Shown: positions 54,075 through 63,053 of the stretch, piece by piece
How positions within the stretch are numbered: position 1 is the stretch's first letter
How the letters are laid out: the number at the start of each line of letters is the position of its first letter
NCBI RefSeq assembly: GCF_030996345.1
Contig: NZ_CP118747.1
Span: 1,734,001 to 1,798,000 of the forward strand
Reading direction: 5' to 3'
Length of the DNA: 64,000 nt
Source: Acidithiobacillus sp. AMEEHan
Lineage (GTDB): Bacteria > Pseudomonadota > Gammaproteobacteria > Acidithiobacillales > Acidithiobacillaceae
Notes under the pieces: model-generated
Told to the model about the DNA's origin: nothing
Databases searched by the model: none
What the model saw: the letters and a program-made list of their open reading frames with translations, nothing else
Program-made: the position numbers and the translations under genes

Positions 54075-56751
54075 GCGATTTCTTGCGCGCATTGGCGAGT
54101 GGTACATGCGCCGCATCTGTATGCTCATGGCATTCTCGGTGCGCCATGCCAAAGCGGTGTTTTTCTCTTTTGCCCTCCTGCTCCTGCTGGCGCTTGCCTA
54201 CGTTGTCACCCATTTCGCGATGAATACCGACACCAGCGATGTGTTGTCGCATGATCTGCCGTTTCAACAACGCGAAATTGCTTACAAAAAGGTCTTTCCC
54301 CAGGACCGCGATAGCATCGTCGTTGTCTTGCAGGGAAAGAACACGAGCGCGACAGAGAACGCTGTCGAGCGACTGCAAGGCTGGCTGGAAGCGCATCCCA
54401 AGTATTTCCGCAGTGTTTATGTTCCGGGCGGTGGCAAGTTCTTTGCGCAGAATGGCTTGCTATATCTGTCCGAGCAGCAGGTACATGAGTTTGCGCGGCG
54501 GATCACGGCGGCACAGCCATTGATTGCCAGCCTTTCTGCCAACCCCAGTCTGGCAGGTCTGAGCGATCTGCTCACGGAAGCAGCGCAGCAGAGTCTTCAC
54601 GGCAACGTCGATGTTCAAGGTCTCGTACCCTTATACGATGCCTTTACGCAAAGTATCGATGCGCAGCTGGCCGGACATCCGCGGCAGATCGATTGGGCCA
54701 AGCTGATGGGTGGCAGTTTGGGAGATCTGGGACCCCAGCAGCGTTTTGTGATTATCGAGCCAACCCTGAATTATGACAGTCTGCAGCCAGCCGAGGCCTC
54801 CATCCAATTCTTGCGCAAGGGCCTGGAGACGTTGCACATCAACGCGGCGCATGGGCTGAAGGTGGGGATCACCGGCCAGGCTGTACTGGATGCGGAGCAA
54901 ATGAAAACCGTCAGCGAAGGCGCGTTTTCCTCGCTGGCCATTACTTTCGGGCTGGAGATCCTGCTTCTCATCATTGCGTTGCGTAGTACCCGTCTCGTGG
55001 TAGGGGTGCTCTTCAATCTTGTTGCTGGCATCATTTTCACCACCGCCTGGGCATTGCTGGTGATTGGGCCGTTCAACCTGATCTCTGTGTCTTTTGCCAT
55101 TTTATTCATTGGGTTGGGCGTCGATTTTGGTATTCAGTTCAGCTTGCGCTTTCGCGAGGAGCTTTTCAACGGAGCGAGTCACGAAGAGGCGATGCGGCGT
55201 GTCTCTCGCGGTTTGGGCGCAGCCTTATCGCTTGCAGCCGTCGCTGCCGCCATCAGTTTTTTCGCCTTTGTGCCCACCAGTTATGCAGGCATCGTAGATC
55301 TGGGGTTGATCTCCGGCGCCAGCATGTTGATCGGACTGTTCCTCACCCTTACCCTGTTGCCCGCCTTTCTCACTCTCTGGCGGCTCTCAGCAACGGCGCG
55401 GAAACACGTGAATTTTCCCCGTTTCCATCGGGTGCCCACGCTTGCACGGCATCCCATTCACCGGTACGCTTGGCTGGTTCTCGCGGTGGTTGCCGTGCTT
55501 GCCGTCGCGGCGTTTCCTGCTGCGCTGCAGGTTCGCTTCGATTTCAATCCGCTGCACATGATCGATCAGAACGCGGAAGGGGTAAAGGTTTTTGAGGAAT
55601 TGCTTGCCAATCCTGATACGGCACCCTATCGCATCGAGGTCCTCGCAAAAAATCTGGACGAGGCACAAGCCATCGCAAAACGACTGGAAAAGGTGCCGAC
55701 GGTCGCTCGGGCGTTGACCATTGCCGACTATATCCCGCAAGACCAGGAACCGAAGCTTGCCATTCTCAACAATCTGCAGATCCTCGTACCACCATTTTCT
55801 TTACTGATGCCTGCCAGTTTGACCTCGCCAGCGTCGGATACGGCGCAAAAAATGGAGAAGCTGCAAAAGAAGTTGCAGGAACTGGCCGCCAAGAAGAAGG
55901 GTGAGCAGGCGCGCGCGGCCGGCAACCTGGCGCATGCATTGGCCCGATTCCTGGCGGCGGATGCCCAGGATTCTGCGGCGCTGGCGTCGCTGCAAAACTC
56001 CCTGCTGGGCACCTTGCCGGGCGAATTGCATCAGCTTGGTGAGGCGCTCCTAGCCTCGCGCGTAACCATCGACAATCTACCCAAGGACCTGCGTAGCCGT
56101 TATCTCGCCGCTGATGGGCAGGCGCGGGTGGAAGTCTTTCCCAAAGCGGATCTGACCAATAATCAAAAAATGCTGCATTTCGTTTCTACGGTGCTCCAGG
56201 TCGAGCCGCGAGCGGTTGGCGCCCCGGTTATGCTGGTGCAGGGAGGAGAGGCAGTATTGGGCGCTTTCCAGGAGGCGACCTGTATCGCCATTGGGGGTAT
56301 CGCCCTGCTGCTGCTGCTATCTTTGCGTCGCTATCGCGACATGTTATTGATTGTTCTGCCCTTGCTGCTGGCAGCTCTGTTTACGGTGGCGGCAATGTCG
56401 CTGTTGGGAGTCAGTTTCAATCTGGGCAATATCATTGTGTTGCCGCTTCTCATTGGTCTGGGGGTGGCATTTGGTATCTATATCGTGCTGCGCTGGCGCA
56501 GCGGAGTCGACGCTGCACATCTCTTGCAAACGTCCACGCCGATGGCGGTTTTTTTCAGTGGTCTGACCACCCTCAGTGCCTTCGGCAGTATGGCGTTGTC
56601 CGTCGATCCCGGGATGGCGAGTCTGGGTGACGCGCTGAGTCTTGCATTGGCGGTGGTTCTGCTCTGCATTCTGGTCGTGCTGCCAGCGCTACTGCTCCTT
56701 TTCACTGCCTCACCGCGTGAGGAAGGGATTGCCCAGGATGAGGGCAGCTGA
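54055..56751 (+). CDS. hpnN: HpnN, RND/MMPL-type hopanoid transporter
   Basis: 898 residues with the RND plan: one span near residue 35-60, a large periplasmic domain, five spans (GVLFNLVAGIIFTTAWALLV, SVSFAILFIGLGVDFGIQFS), a second periplasmic domain and final spans (LPLLIGLGVAFGIYIVLRW). It moves hopanoids toward the outer membrane (shown in Rhodopseudomonas). The ATG at 54055 is inside the end of hpnK; an earlier in-frame start at 53998 is unlikely because the RBS (GGAA) precedes 54055. Confidence 0.92.
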   Translation: MISPAAERFLARIGEWYMRRICMLMAFSVRHAKAVFFSFALLLLLALAYVVTHFAMNTDTSDVLSHDLPFQQREIAYKKVFPQDRDSIVVVLQGKNTSATENAVERLQGWLEAHPKYFRSVYVPGGGKFFAQNGLLYLSEQQVHEFARRITAAQPLIASLSANPSLAGLSDLLTEAAQQSLHGNVDVQGLVPLYDAFTQSIDAQLAGHPRQIDWAKLMGGSLGDLGPQQRFVIIEPTLNYDSLQPAEASIQFLRKGLETLHINAAHGLKVGITGQAVLDAEQMKTVSEGAFSSLAITFGLEILLLIIALRSTRLVVGVLFNLVAGIIFTTAWALLVIGPFNLISVSFAILFIGLGVDFGIQFSLRFREELFNGASHEEAMRRVSRGLGAALSLAAVAAAISFFAFVPTSYAGIVDLGLISGASMLIGLFLTLTLLPAFLTLWRLSATARKHVNFPRFHRVPTLARHPIHRYAWLVLAVVAVLAVAAFPAALQVRFDFNPLHMIDQNAEGVKVFEELLANPDTAPYRIEVLAKNLDEAQAIAKRLEKVPTVARALTIADYIPQDQEPKLAILNNLQILVPPFSLLMPASLTSPASDTAQKMEKLQKKLQELAAKKKGEQARAAGNLAHALARFLAADAQDSAALASLQNSLLGTLPGELHQLGEALLASRVTIDNLPKDLRSRYLAADGQARVEVFPKADLTNNQKMLHFVSTVLQVEPRAVGAPVMLVQGGEAVLGAFQEATCIAIGGIALLLLLSLRRYRDMLLIVLPLLLAALFTVAAMSLLGVSFNLGNIIVLPLLIGLGVAFGIYIVLRWRSGVDAAHLLQTSTPMAVFFSGLTTLSAFGSMALSVDPGMASLGDALSLALAVVLLCILVVLPALLLLFTASPREEGIAQDEGS

Positions 56752-57781
56752 TCTCTCATTTTTCCGCTATCGAGGCATAGGCAGCGCAGCGCTGCTTTCC
56801 TTTGGGCTCCTGTTCACTGCCTGGCTGGTGTGGCACGAGGGGGCGCACGGAATCGTTGCCATATTGCGGCAAAGCTCTTGGCTGATCTGGCTGCTTTTGC
56901 CCGCCCATGCCTTGGCGATCGGTCTTGATGCGTTGAGCTGGCGCTGGCTCCTGGCCTCAGTGCCTGGGCGCCCGGCGTTGCCCAGGTTGACTTGGCTGGC
57001 CTTGCTGCGGGAAGCCGTCAATGGTCTGCTACCCGTTGCCCGAGTGGGCGGCGAATTTGTGGGCATCCGGCTCTTGGCACGCATGGGTGTTTCGCTCGTA
57101 CAGGCGGCGGCAAGCGTGGTGGTAGAGGTCAGTCTGACTTTGCTCAGTCAGTTTTTATTTGTCCTCCTCGGTTTCGTCCTCCTGCTGGATTGGGCGGGCG
57201 ACTTGCAGTTGCAGCGGGAGATCCTTTACGCCCTACTCGCAGTCATGCCGGTTTTGGCTTTGTTGTTTTGGTTGCAGGGTCACTTTGGCCTCTTTCATGT
57301 GTTGCATGCATTGTTGCGTCGGGTCAGTGGTGGCCGCGATTTCTCGGTCCTGATCGGCGACCCGCGGCAACTGGACGCAGAGGTTCTGCAGATCTATCGA
57401 CGGCGCTGGCCATTGCTTTGGGCAAATTTCTGGCAATTGGCTGGGCTATTTGCGGGTGCTGGCGAACTCTGGCTGAGTTTCTTGCTCCTGCAGCATCCCA
57501 TTTCTTTGTCTGCCGCCGTACTTCTGGAGAGTTTGGGGCAAGCCCTGAGAAGTGTGGCATTCTTTATGCCAGCAGCATTGGGCGTGCAGGAGGGTGGGTT
57601 CATCTTTTTTGGCGCAGTCGTGGGCGTTGGACCGGAGCTGGCCTTGGCCTATTCGCTCCTGCGCCGTTTCCGCGAATTGGCACTCGGATTACCGTTGCTG
57701 ATGTCCTGGTATGTTTGGGAAGGCCAAGGCTTGCGACGAAAATGGCTTGGAAGACAATGGTCTCAAGAGGAGGGCGTATGA
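56738..57781 (+). CDS. hpnL: HpnL, hopanoid-associated membrane protein
   Basis: 347 residues with about seven spans, of the lysylphosphatidylglycerol synthetase-like (UPF0104) fold. Typical segment [29 protein letters not shown] and [20 protein letters not shown]. Role unproven; proposed in hopanoid or lipid movement. The ATG at 56738 is 14 bases inside hpnN. The stop is coupled to the following diiron gene as ATGA. Confidence 0.87.
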   Translation: MRAADLSFFRYRGIGSAALLSFGLLFTAWLVWHEGAHGIVAILRQSSWLIWLLLPAHALAIGLDALSWRWLLASVPGRPALPRLTWLALLREAVNGLLPVARVGGEFVGIRLLARMGVSLVQAAASVVVEVSLTLLSQFLFVLLGFVLLLDWAGDLQLQREILYALLAVMPVLALLFWLQGHFGLFHVLHALLRRVSGGRDFSVLIGDPRQLDAEVLQIYRRRWPLLWANFWQLAGLFAGAGELWLSFLLLQHPISLSAAVLLESLGQALRSVAFFMPAALGVQEGGFIFFGAVVGVGPELALAYSLLRRFRELALGLPLLMSWYVWEGQGLRRKWLGRQWSQEEGV

Positions 57782-58620
57782 GTGCAGTGGTGGGAGGGAT
57801 GACCGCGCAGGGCCATCGGGAGCTGTTTTGTGAGTTTTTTCACGCCACCCATATCGACTTTGATCCCGCCAGAATTGACTGGCCTGATCTGGATCCTGCG
57901 GCGGAGCAGCGCTTGAAATCCCTGCCGTTTTGGGGAGAGGCGGTGGCCACGGAGAGTGTTACCGCGCGCATGGTGCAGCACATGGCCGAGGCCGAAACGG
58001 ACCCGGTGGTGAAGGCGGCAATTGCCCTGGACGGTTTCGAGGAGCGCCGGCATGCGGAGCTGTTGCAGGCGTTGGTGAATCACTATGGCATTTCCATTCC
58101 ACCCACGCCTACCCCGCCGCCGATTCGTGATCCGTACTGGGAATTCCTCTTCACCGGTTATGGGGAATGTCTCGACTCTTATTTCGCCTTTGGTCTCTTT
58201 GCGGCGGCGCGAGATTCGGGCTTTTTCCCCGAAGCCCTGGTCAAGATCTTCGACCCAATCATGCAGGAAGAGGCGCGGCATATCATCTTCTTCATCAATT
58301 GGTTGCATTGGTATCGCCAACAATTGCCGTGGTGGAAGAAGATTCAGCTGGAATATCGACGCCTCCAGGTAATCGCCCTGCAGGCGTGGGCGCGCATCCA
58401 GACGGCGCGAGGAATGACAGATGGTGGGGAAGAAAATTTCACCATGACTGGTCATGAGCAGGTCAGCCAGGACATGAGTCTAACCAAGCTCCTTGCTCTC
58501 TGTCGCAGCGAAAACGAGCGCCGCTTCGCCCCGTATGATGCGCGTCTGCTGCGCCCCAAGCTGGCCCCGCGCATCGCCAATTTTCTGTTTTTCTTTCTAT
58601 CGCGCAGAAAGGCGGCATAG
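57778..58620 (+). CDS. Ferritin-like diiron protein of the hopanoid operon
   Basis: 280 residues with a complete four-helix diiron signature: Glu60 (or Glu54), then Glu89-X2-His92 ([11 protein letters not shown]), Glu130 ([11 protein letters not shown]) and Glu165-X2-His168 ([12 protein letters not shown]). Spacing between the pairs (29 and 35) is as in rubrerythrin and R2-type proteins. The tail ends with a hydrophobic stretch ([11 protein letters not shown]) that may attach it to the membrane. GGAGG lies 5 bases upstream and the ATG overlaps the hpnL stop. Its partner genes suggest it acts on a hopanoid, as an oxygenase, desaturase or hydroxylase, but that is inference. I know no named hpn gene for it. 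Confidence 0.82.
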   Translation: MSAVVGGMTAQGHRELFCEFFHATHIDFDPARIDWPDLDPAAEQRLKSLPFWGEAVATESVTARMVQHMAEAETDPVVKAAIALDGFEERRHAELLQALVNHYGISIPPTPTPPPIRDPYWEFLFTGYGECLDSYFAFGLFAAARDSGFFPEALVKIFDPIMQEEARHIIFFINWLHWYRQQLPWWKKIQLEYRRLQVIALQAWARIQTARGMTDGGEENFTMTGHEQVSQDMSLTKLLALCRSENERRFAPYDARLLRPKLAPRIANFLFFFLSRRKAA

Positions 58621-58636
58621 AGAAAAGGTGTTGGGG

Positions 58637-58658
58637 TAACATACGCTACGGTATGTTA
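58637..58658 (+). promoter_or_regulatory. Perfect inverted repeat before hpnH, possible operator
   Basis: TAACATAC-N6-GTATGTTA, eight-base arms, 63 bases before the hpnH ATG. TATACT (58657-58662) at its right edge resembles a -10 hexamer, so a bound protein would block transcription; no clear -35 with normal spacing is visible. The 100-base gap holds nothing else. Confidence 0.5.
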
Positions 58659-58720
58659 TACTCAACAAGTACATTCGATTGCCCGGGCATAGAACCCCCG
58701 AGGAAAGGAGAAGGCTGAAA

Positions 58721-59824
58721 ATGGCAGTGCCACTTATACAGAGTTATCGCGTAGGCCGGTATATCATCGGTCAGAAATTGCGCGGTAACCGCCGTTATCC
58801 CTTGGTGCTCATGTTAGAGCCCTTGTTTCGTTGTAATCTGGCCTGTGCTGGTTGCGGCAAGATCGATTACCCCGATGAGGTGCTGGATAAGCGCCTTTCC
58901 GTGGAAGAATGTATCGGCGCCGCCGAGGAGTGTGGCGCGCCCATTGTCTCCATCGCTGGCGGCGAGCCGCTCATCCACAAGGACATGCCCGAGATCGTTG
59001 CCGGCCTCGTGCAACGCAAGCGATTCGTGTATTTGTGTACCAATGCATTGCTCCTGAAAAAGCGCATGGGCGACTACCAACCGTCGCCGTATTTGACCTT
59101 CTCCGTACACCTGGATGGCAATGAGCATCGCCATGACGATTCTGTCTGCCAGCCGGGAACGTACAAGCGGGCCGCAGCGGCCATTCGTGACGCGGTAGAG
59201 AAAGGTTTCCGGGTCACCGTCAACTGCACCTTGTTTCAGGGTGAGGGCGCGGAGGAAGTCGCGAACTTCCTGGATGACTGTAAAGCTCTAGGGGTGGAAG
59301 GGGTAACGATCTCCCCGGGCTTCAATTATGAGCGGGCGCCGCAACAGGAAGTTTTCATCAAGCGACAGGCGTCACGCCAACTGTTCCGCGACATCTTCCG
59401 CATTGGCAGGGAACGCAAGGCCAAGTGGAAATTTAACCAATCGAGCCTGTTTCTGGATTTCCTGGCGGGTAACCAGACCTATCAATGTACGCCCTGGGGG
59501 AACCCGACGCGTAACATTTTTGGCTGGCAGAAGCCCTGTTATCTGCTTGTCAGTGAAGGCTATGCCCCCAGTTTTCGTGCGCTGATGGAGGAAACTCCTT
59601 GGGAGCGGTACGGGGTAGGAAACAACAGCAAGTGCGACCAGTGTCAGGTACATTCTGGCTTTGAACCAACGGCGGTGAACGATACCTTTGCGCATCCACT
59701 CAAAGCCTTGAAGGTGTCCTTGTTTGGCCCAAGGACCCGGGGACCGATGGCGCCAGACATGCCTTCCAGCCCTTCGCACCCGGGGTCGGAAAGACCTGTG
59801 TTCCCGTTGCGGGTAGAGCGCTGA
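58721..59824 (+). CDS. hpnH: HpnH, adenosylhopane synthase (radical SAM)
   Basis: Joins 5'-deoxyadenosyl to diploptene, the first step of C35 hopanoid synthesis. 367 residues. The cluster site is FRCNLACAGC (Cys38, Cys42, Cys45) followed by IVSIAGGEPLIH; a C-terminal SPASM-like Cys set is in NNSKCDQCQVHSGFEP. The ATG at 58721 follows AGGAGAAGG; an upstream start at 58679 lies in the leader. It begins a second part of the cluster after a 100-base gap with an operator-like dyad. Confidence 0.95.
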   Translation: MAVPLIQSYRVGRYIIGQKLRGNRRYPLVLMLEPLFRCNLACAGCGKIDYPDEVLDKRLSVEECIGAAEECGAPIVSIAGGEPLIHKDMPEIVAGLVQRKRFVYLCTNALLLKKRMGDYQPSPYLTFSVHLDGNEHRHDDSVCQPGTYKRAAAAIRDAVEKGFRVTVNCTLFQGEGAEEVANFLDDCKALGVEGVTISPGFNYERAPQQEVFIKRQASRQLFRDIFRIGRERKAKWKFNQSSLFLDFLAGNQTYQCTPWGNPTRNIFGWQKPCYLLVSEGYAPSFRALMEETPWERYGVGNNSKCDQCQVHSGFEPTAVNDTFAHPLKALKVSLFGPRTRGPMAPDMPSSPSHPGSERPVFPLRVER

Positions 59825-59854
59825 TTCGCGGATATGGATCTATAGGAGATTTTT

Positions 59855-60508
59855 ATGTTTCGAGGTGCCCGATTGATCCTGCCAGTCTTGGCTCTGGGCC
59901 TGATTCCCGCGGGTGGCTCTGTTGCCTGGGCGAATACCTCGGCGACTGCTCAGATAGCGGCAGCGAGCAGTCCCAAGGCAACGATCGAAAAGCTGGACCA
60001 AGCTCTTCTTTCCACTATGAAGGCCGGCAAAGCTGCTGGGTATCAGGGGCGGTACAAGATTATTGCTCCTGTCGTGGATAAGACTTTTGATTTTCAGCGG
60101 ATCGGCGAGCTGGCATTAGGATCGGATTGGGGAAAATTGAGCGCGGAACAGCAAAAGCAGTTTGTGGAAGTGCTCGGCGAGTATACTGCGGCGACCTATG
60201 CTGGCCGTTTTGATGGTTACGATGGCGAGCACTTTGCGATTGTCGAGGCGCAGCAGTTGCGCCCGGGTACCATGGGAGTCTTCTCGACTTTCACGATGAA
60301 AAATGGCCGGGTGCATCGTTTTGATTATCTGCTCGAGCAGGCCGATGGAAAAGATTGGAAAATCATCAATGTGGTCGCCGATGGTGTCAGCGATTTATCG
60401 TTGAAGCGTTCGGAATATACAGAAATGATCAACAGCAAGGGCTTCCCGGCACTGCTTGCGCATCTGCGGAAGGAAATCCAGGCCTACGCATCCGGTAGTA
60501 AATCGTGA
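59855..60508 (+). CDS. hpnM: HpnM, MlaC/Ttg2D-like periplasmic lipid carrier
   Basis: 217 residues with a signal peptide (to about AWA, 26) and an MlaC-type domain: DKTFDFQRIGELALGSDWGKL and FVEVLGEYTAATYAGRF. MlaC shuttles phospholipid between membranes; HpnM is its hopanoid-cluster relative. TAGGAG is 7 bases upstream. Ends in GTGA overlap with mlaA. Confidence 0.9.
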   Translation: MFRGARLILPVLALGLIPAGGSVAWANTSATAQIAAASSPKATIEKLDQALLSTMKAGKAAGYQGRYKIIAPVVDKTFDFQRIGELALGSDWGKLSAEQQKQFVEVLGEYTAATYAGRFDGYDGEHFAIVEAQQLRPGTMGVFSTFTMKNGRVHRFDYLLEQADGKDWKIINVVADGVSDLSLKRSEYTEMINSKGFPALLAHLRKEIQAYASGSKS

Positions 60509-61281
60509 TTATCCGCCGTCTGGCTCTTCTGTTCGGTCTCGTTGGATGCCTTGGCTTGAGCGGCTGCGCAACCGTGCATGGCCCTTCCGCTGGCGCTTCT
60601 GGGACGAATGATCCCCTCGAGCCCATCAATAAGCCCATTTTCAACGCCAATTTATGGTTGTTCCGCAATGTTCTTAGCCCGGTGAACCAAGGCTACGAGG
60701 CTGTTACTCCCAAATTCTTCCGCACCGGTGTCAGCAATGTCTTCGCCAATGCCGACATGCCCTATATCTTCCTCAACGACTTCCTGCAGGGACGGGTGCA
60801 GCCGGGAATGGAGGGCTTGAGTCGTTTTCTGGTCAATACCATTTTCGGCTTGGGGGGCATTTTTGACGTCGCCGACAAGCTCGATCTACCCAAGCAGGAT
60901 AATGGATTTGGCGTGACCCTGGGAGTATGGGGAGTGCCACAGGGACCGTATCTGGTCTTGCCGTTCTATGGTCCCAGTTCGCTGCGCAATCTGCCCGGTA
61001 TGGCCCTGGCGATTTTTGTTTCTCCTCCGTATTATTTCCCGAGCAGCAATGCGCAATGGGCGTGGACGGGGATGGGTGTGATCAACACCGGTCATGTGGA
61101 TGCGCCGCAGGTGAAAATGGTGGAGGATGCCGTGAATCCGTACATTTTTGCCCGCAATGCTTGGGAACAGCATGAGCAGTTCTTGATTGACGGTGGCAAG
61201 GTGAACAAGAATCAGCTGCTGGAGGGTTTGGATTTGCCCCCGCCGACGGCAAGCACGTCCTCGGCTGCCAGTATGCCCTGA
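60505..61281 (+). CDS. mlaA: MlaA/VacJ-family outer-membrane lipoprotein
   Basis: 258 residues, lipobox LSGC (Cys21), then DPLEPINKPIFNANLWLFRNVL, GRVQPGMEGLSRFLVNTIFGLGGIFDVA and GVWGVPQGPYLVLPFYGPS, the MlaA hallmarks. MlaA forms the outer-membrane lipid pore of the Mla system. GTG start in overlap with hpnM, so they are made together. No MlaFEDB genes are in the window. Confidence 0.92.
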   Translation: MIIRRLALLFGLVGCLGLSGCATVHGPSAGASGTNDPLEPINKPIFNANLWLFRNVLSPVNQGYEAVTPKFFRTGVSNVFANADMPYIFLNDFLQGRVQPGMEGLSRFLVNTIFGLGGIFDVADKLDLPKQDNGFGVTLGVWGVPQGPYLVLPFYGPSSLRNLPGMALAIFVSPPYYFPSSNAQWAWTGMGVINTGHVDAPQVKMVEDAVNPYIFARNAWEQHEQFLIDGGKVNKNQLLEGLDLPPPTASTSSAASMP

Positions 61282-61292
61282 AGGGAGAGAAT

Positions 61293-61577
61293 TTGGATAC
61301 GGAAATTGTCAAGCGCATCGCGCAGTTGAGTCGTATTGCACTGCCGGACAACGAGTTGCCGCAGATGGCTAGTCAACTGGAGCGGATTTTCGCTTTGGTG
61401 GCGGAGATGCAGGCAGTACCCACGGAGGGGGTAGAGGCGATGGCACACCCCCTCGACTTGCGGCAGCCGCTGCGACCCGATGAACTGCGGCAGGAATGCT
61501 TGTCCCGAGAAGAGTTGATGGCTTCGGCGCCGCGCGCGCAGGACGGCCTATTTTTGGTTCCCAGGGTTATCGAATAA
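61293..61577 (+). CDS. gatC: Asp/Glu-tRNA amidotransferase subunit C
   Basis: 94 residues with the family pattern VKRIAQLSRIALPDNEL and final VPRVIE. It stabilises GatA within GatCAB, which amidates Asp-tRNA(Asn) or Glu-tRNA(Gln). The TTG at 61293 follows GGGAGAG; mlaA ends only 11 bases earlier, so read-through from the hopanoid cluster is possible. Confidence 0.9.
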   Translation: MDTEIVKRIAQLSRIALPDNELPQMASQLERIFALVAEMQAVPTEGVEAMAHPLDLRQPLRPDELRQECLSREELMASAPRAQDGLFLVPRVIE

Positions 61578-61586
61578 GGGTTGGTC

Positions 61587-63053
61587 ATGGAACTCCACCA
61601 GATGGGCGTTGCGGAGCTCGCAGCAGGGCTACGCAAAAAGGAATTTTCGGCGGTGGAGCTCAGTTCCACTCTTCTGCAACGCATCCGCAAGGGGCAGGAC
61701 CGACTCAACGCATTCATTACGGTCAGTGAACGGCAGGCACTGGACCAGGCGCGTGCCGCAGATCAGCGGCGCGCAACAGGCGATGTTAGCCCACTGGACG
61801 GAATCCCGCTGGCACACAAGGACATTTTCTGTACCCGCGGCCAGCGCACTACCTGTGCATCGAAGATGCTGGCGGAGTTTGTCTCTCCGTACGATGCCAC
61901 GGTGGTCCAGCGTTTTCAGCGAGCAGGTATGGTGAGTTTGGGTAAGCTCAACATGGACGAGTTTGCCATGGGCTCCTCGAACGAAACCAGTTTCTTTGGT
62001 GCGGTACGCAATCCTTGGGACCGCACCCGTGTTCCGGGTGGCTCCTCGGGCGGTTCGGCGGCGGCCTTGGCCGCGCGCCTGCTGCCTGCCGCCACCGGCA
62101 CGGATACCGGCGGCTCCATCCGCCAGCCTGCAGCCTTCTGTGGTGTGACTGGCCTGAAGCCTACCTACGGGCGCGTGTCCCGCTACGGCATGATCGCCTT
62201 CGCCTCCAGCCTCGATCAAGGCGGTCCGATGGCACGTTCGGCGGCCGACTGTGCCTTGCTCATGGACACCATGGCGGGTCACGATGCTCTCGATTCGACT
62301 AGCCATCCGCAGGCTGCCGGGCGCTTTGCGGCCGCCTTGGGGCGCAGCCTGAAGGGTCTGCGGATTGGGGTCCCCGAGGAGTTTTTTGGCGACGGCCTCG
62401 ATCCTGAAGTGGCGCAGGCCGTGCAAGAAGCCATTCAGTGGTACGTTCGACAGGGGGCGGAGATTCGGCCGGTGCATCTGCCCAACAATGCCCATGCTGT
62501 CAGCACCTATTATGTCTTGGCACCGGCTGAGGCTTCGAGCAATCTGTCCCGCTTCGACGGAATACGCTACAGCCATCGCAGTGGCGCGGCTGCAGACTTG
62601 CAGGAGCTCTACCTGCAGTCTCGCTATGAGGGATTTGGTCCCGAAGTCCGTCGCCGTATCCTGGTTGGCAGTTACGTGCTCTCCGCCGGCTATTACGATG
62701 CCTACTATCGCAAGGCACAGCAGGTTCGTGCCCTGATCCGGGAGGATTTTCGCCGTGCCTTTGCCGAGGTGGATGTGATCATGGGCCCGACCACGCCCAC
62801 GCCTGCCTTTGCCCTGGGGGCCAAGAGCGCCGATCCGGTAGCCATGTATCTGGCCGATATCTACACCATCGCGGTGAATCTGGCAGGTATTCCCGCCCTG
62901 AGTCTCCCTTGTGGCTTCAGTAAGGCTGGTTTACCCATCGGCCTGCAGATCATGGGAAATTATTTTGCAGACGAGCTGATCCTGGCGGTGGGCGACGCCT
63001 ACCAGCGTGATAGCGACTGGCATCGACGAGAGCCGAGCTGGGAGGAGCAATGA
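61587..63053 (+). CDS. gatA: Asp/Glu-tRNA amidotransferase subunit A
   Basis: 488 residues, amidase-signature enzyme giving ammonia. The Ser-cisSer-Lys triad is visible in [22 protein letters not shown] and [13 protein letters not shown]. The ATG at 61587 starts [15 protein letters not shown], the family N-terminus; a TTG two codons earlier is less likely. Overlaps gatB as ATGA. Confidence 0.96.
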   Translation: MELHQMGVAELAAGLRKKEFSAVELSSTLLQRIRKGQDRLNAFITVSERQALDQARAADQRRATGDVSPLDGIPLAHKDIFCTRGQRTTCASKMLAEFVSPYDATVVQRFQRAGMVSLGKLNMDEFAMGSSNETSFFGAVRNPWDRTRVPGGSSGGSAAALAARLLPAATGTDTGGSIRQPAAFCGVTGLKPTYGRVSRYGMIAFASSLDQGGPMARSAADCALLMDTMAGHDALDSTSHPQAAGRFAAALGRSLKGLRIGVPEEFFGDGLDPEVAQAVQEAIQWYVRQGAEIRPVHLPNNAHAVSTYYVLAPAEASSNLSRFDGIRYSHRSGAAADLQELYLQSRYEGFGPEVRRRILVGSYVLSAGYYDAYYRKAQQVRALIREDFRRAFAEVDVIMGPTTPTPAFALGAKSADPVAMYLADIYTIAVNLAGIPALSLPCGFSKAGLPIGLQIMGNYFADELILAVGDAYQRDSDWHRREPSWEEQ

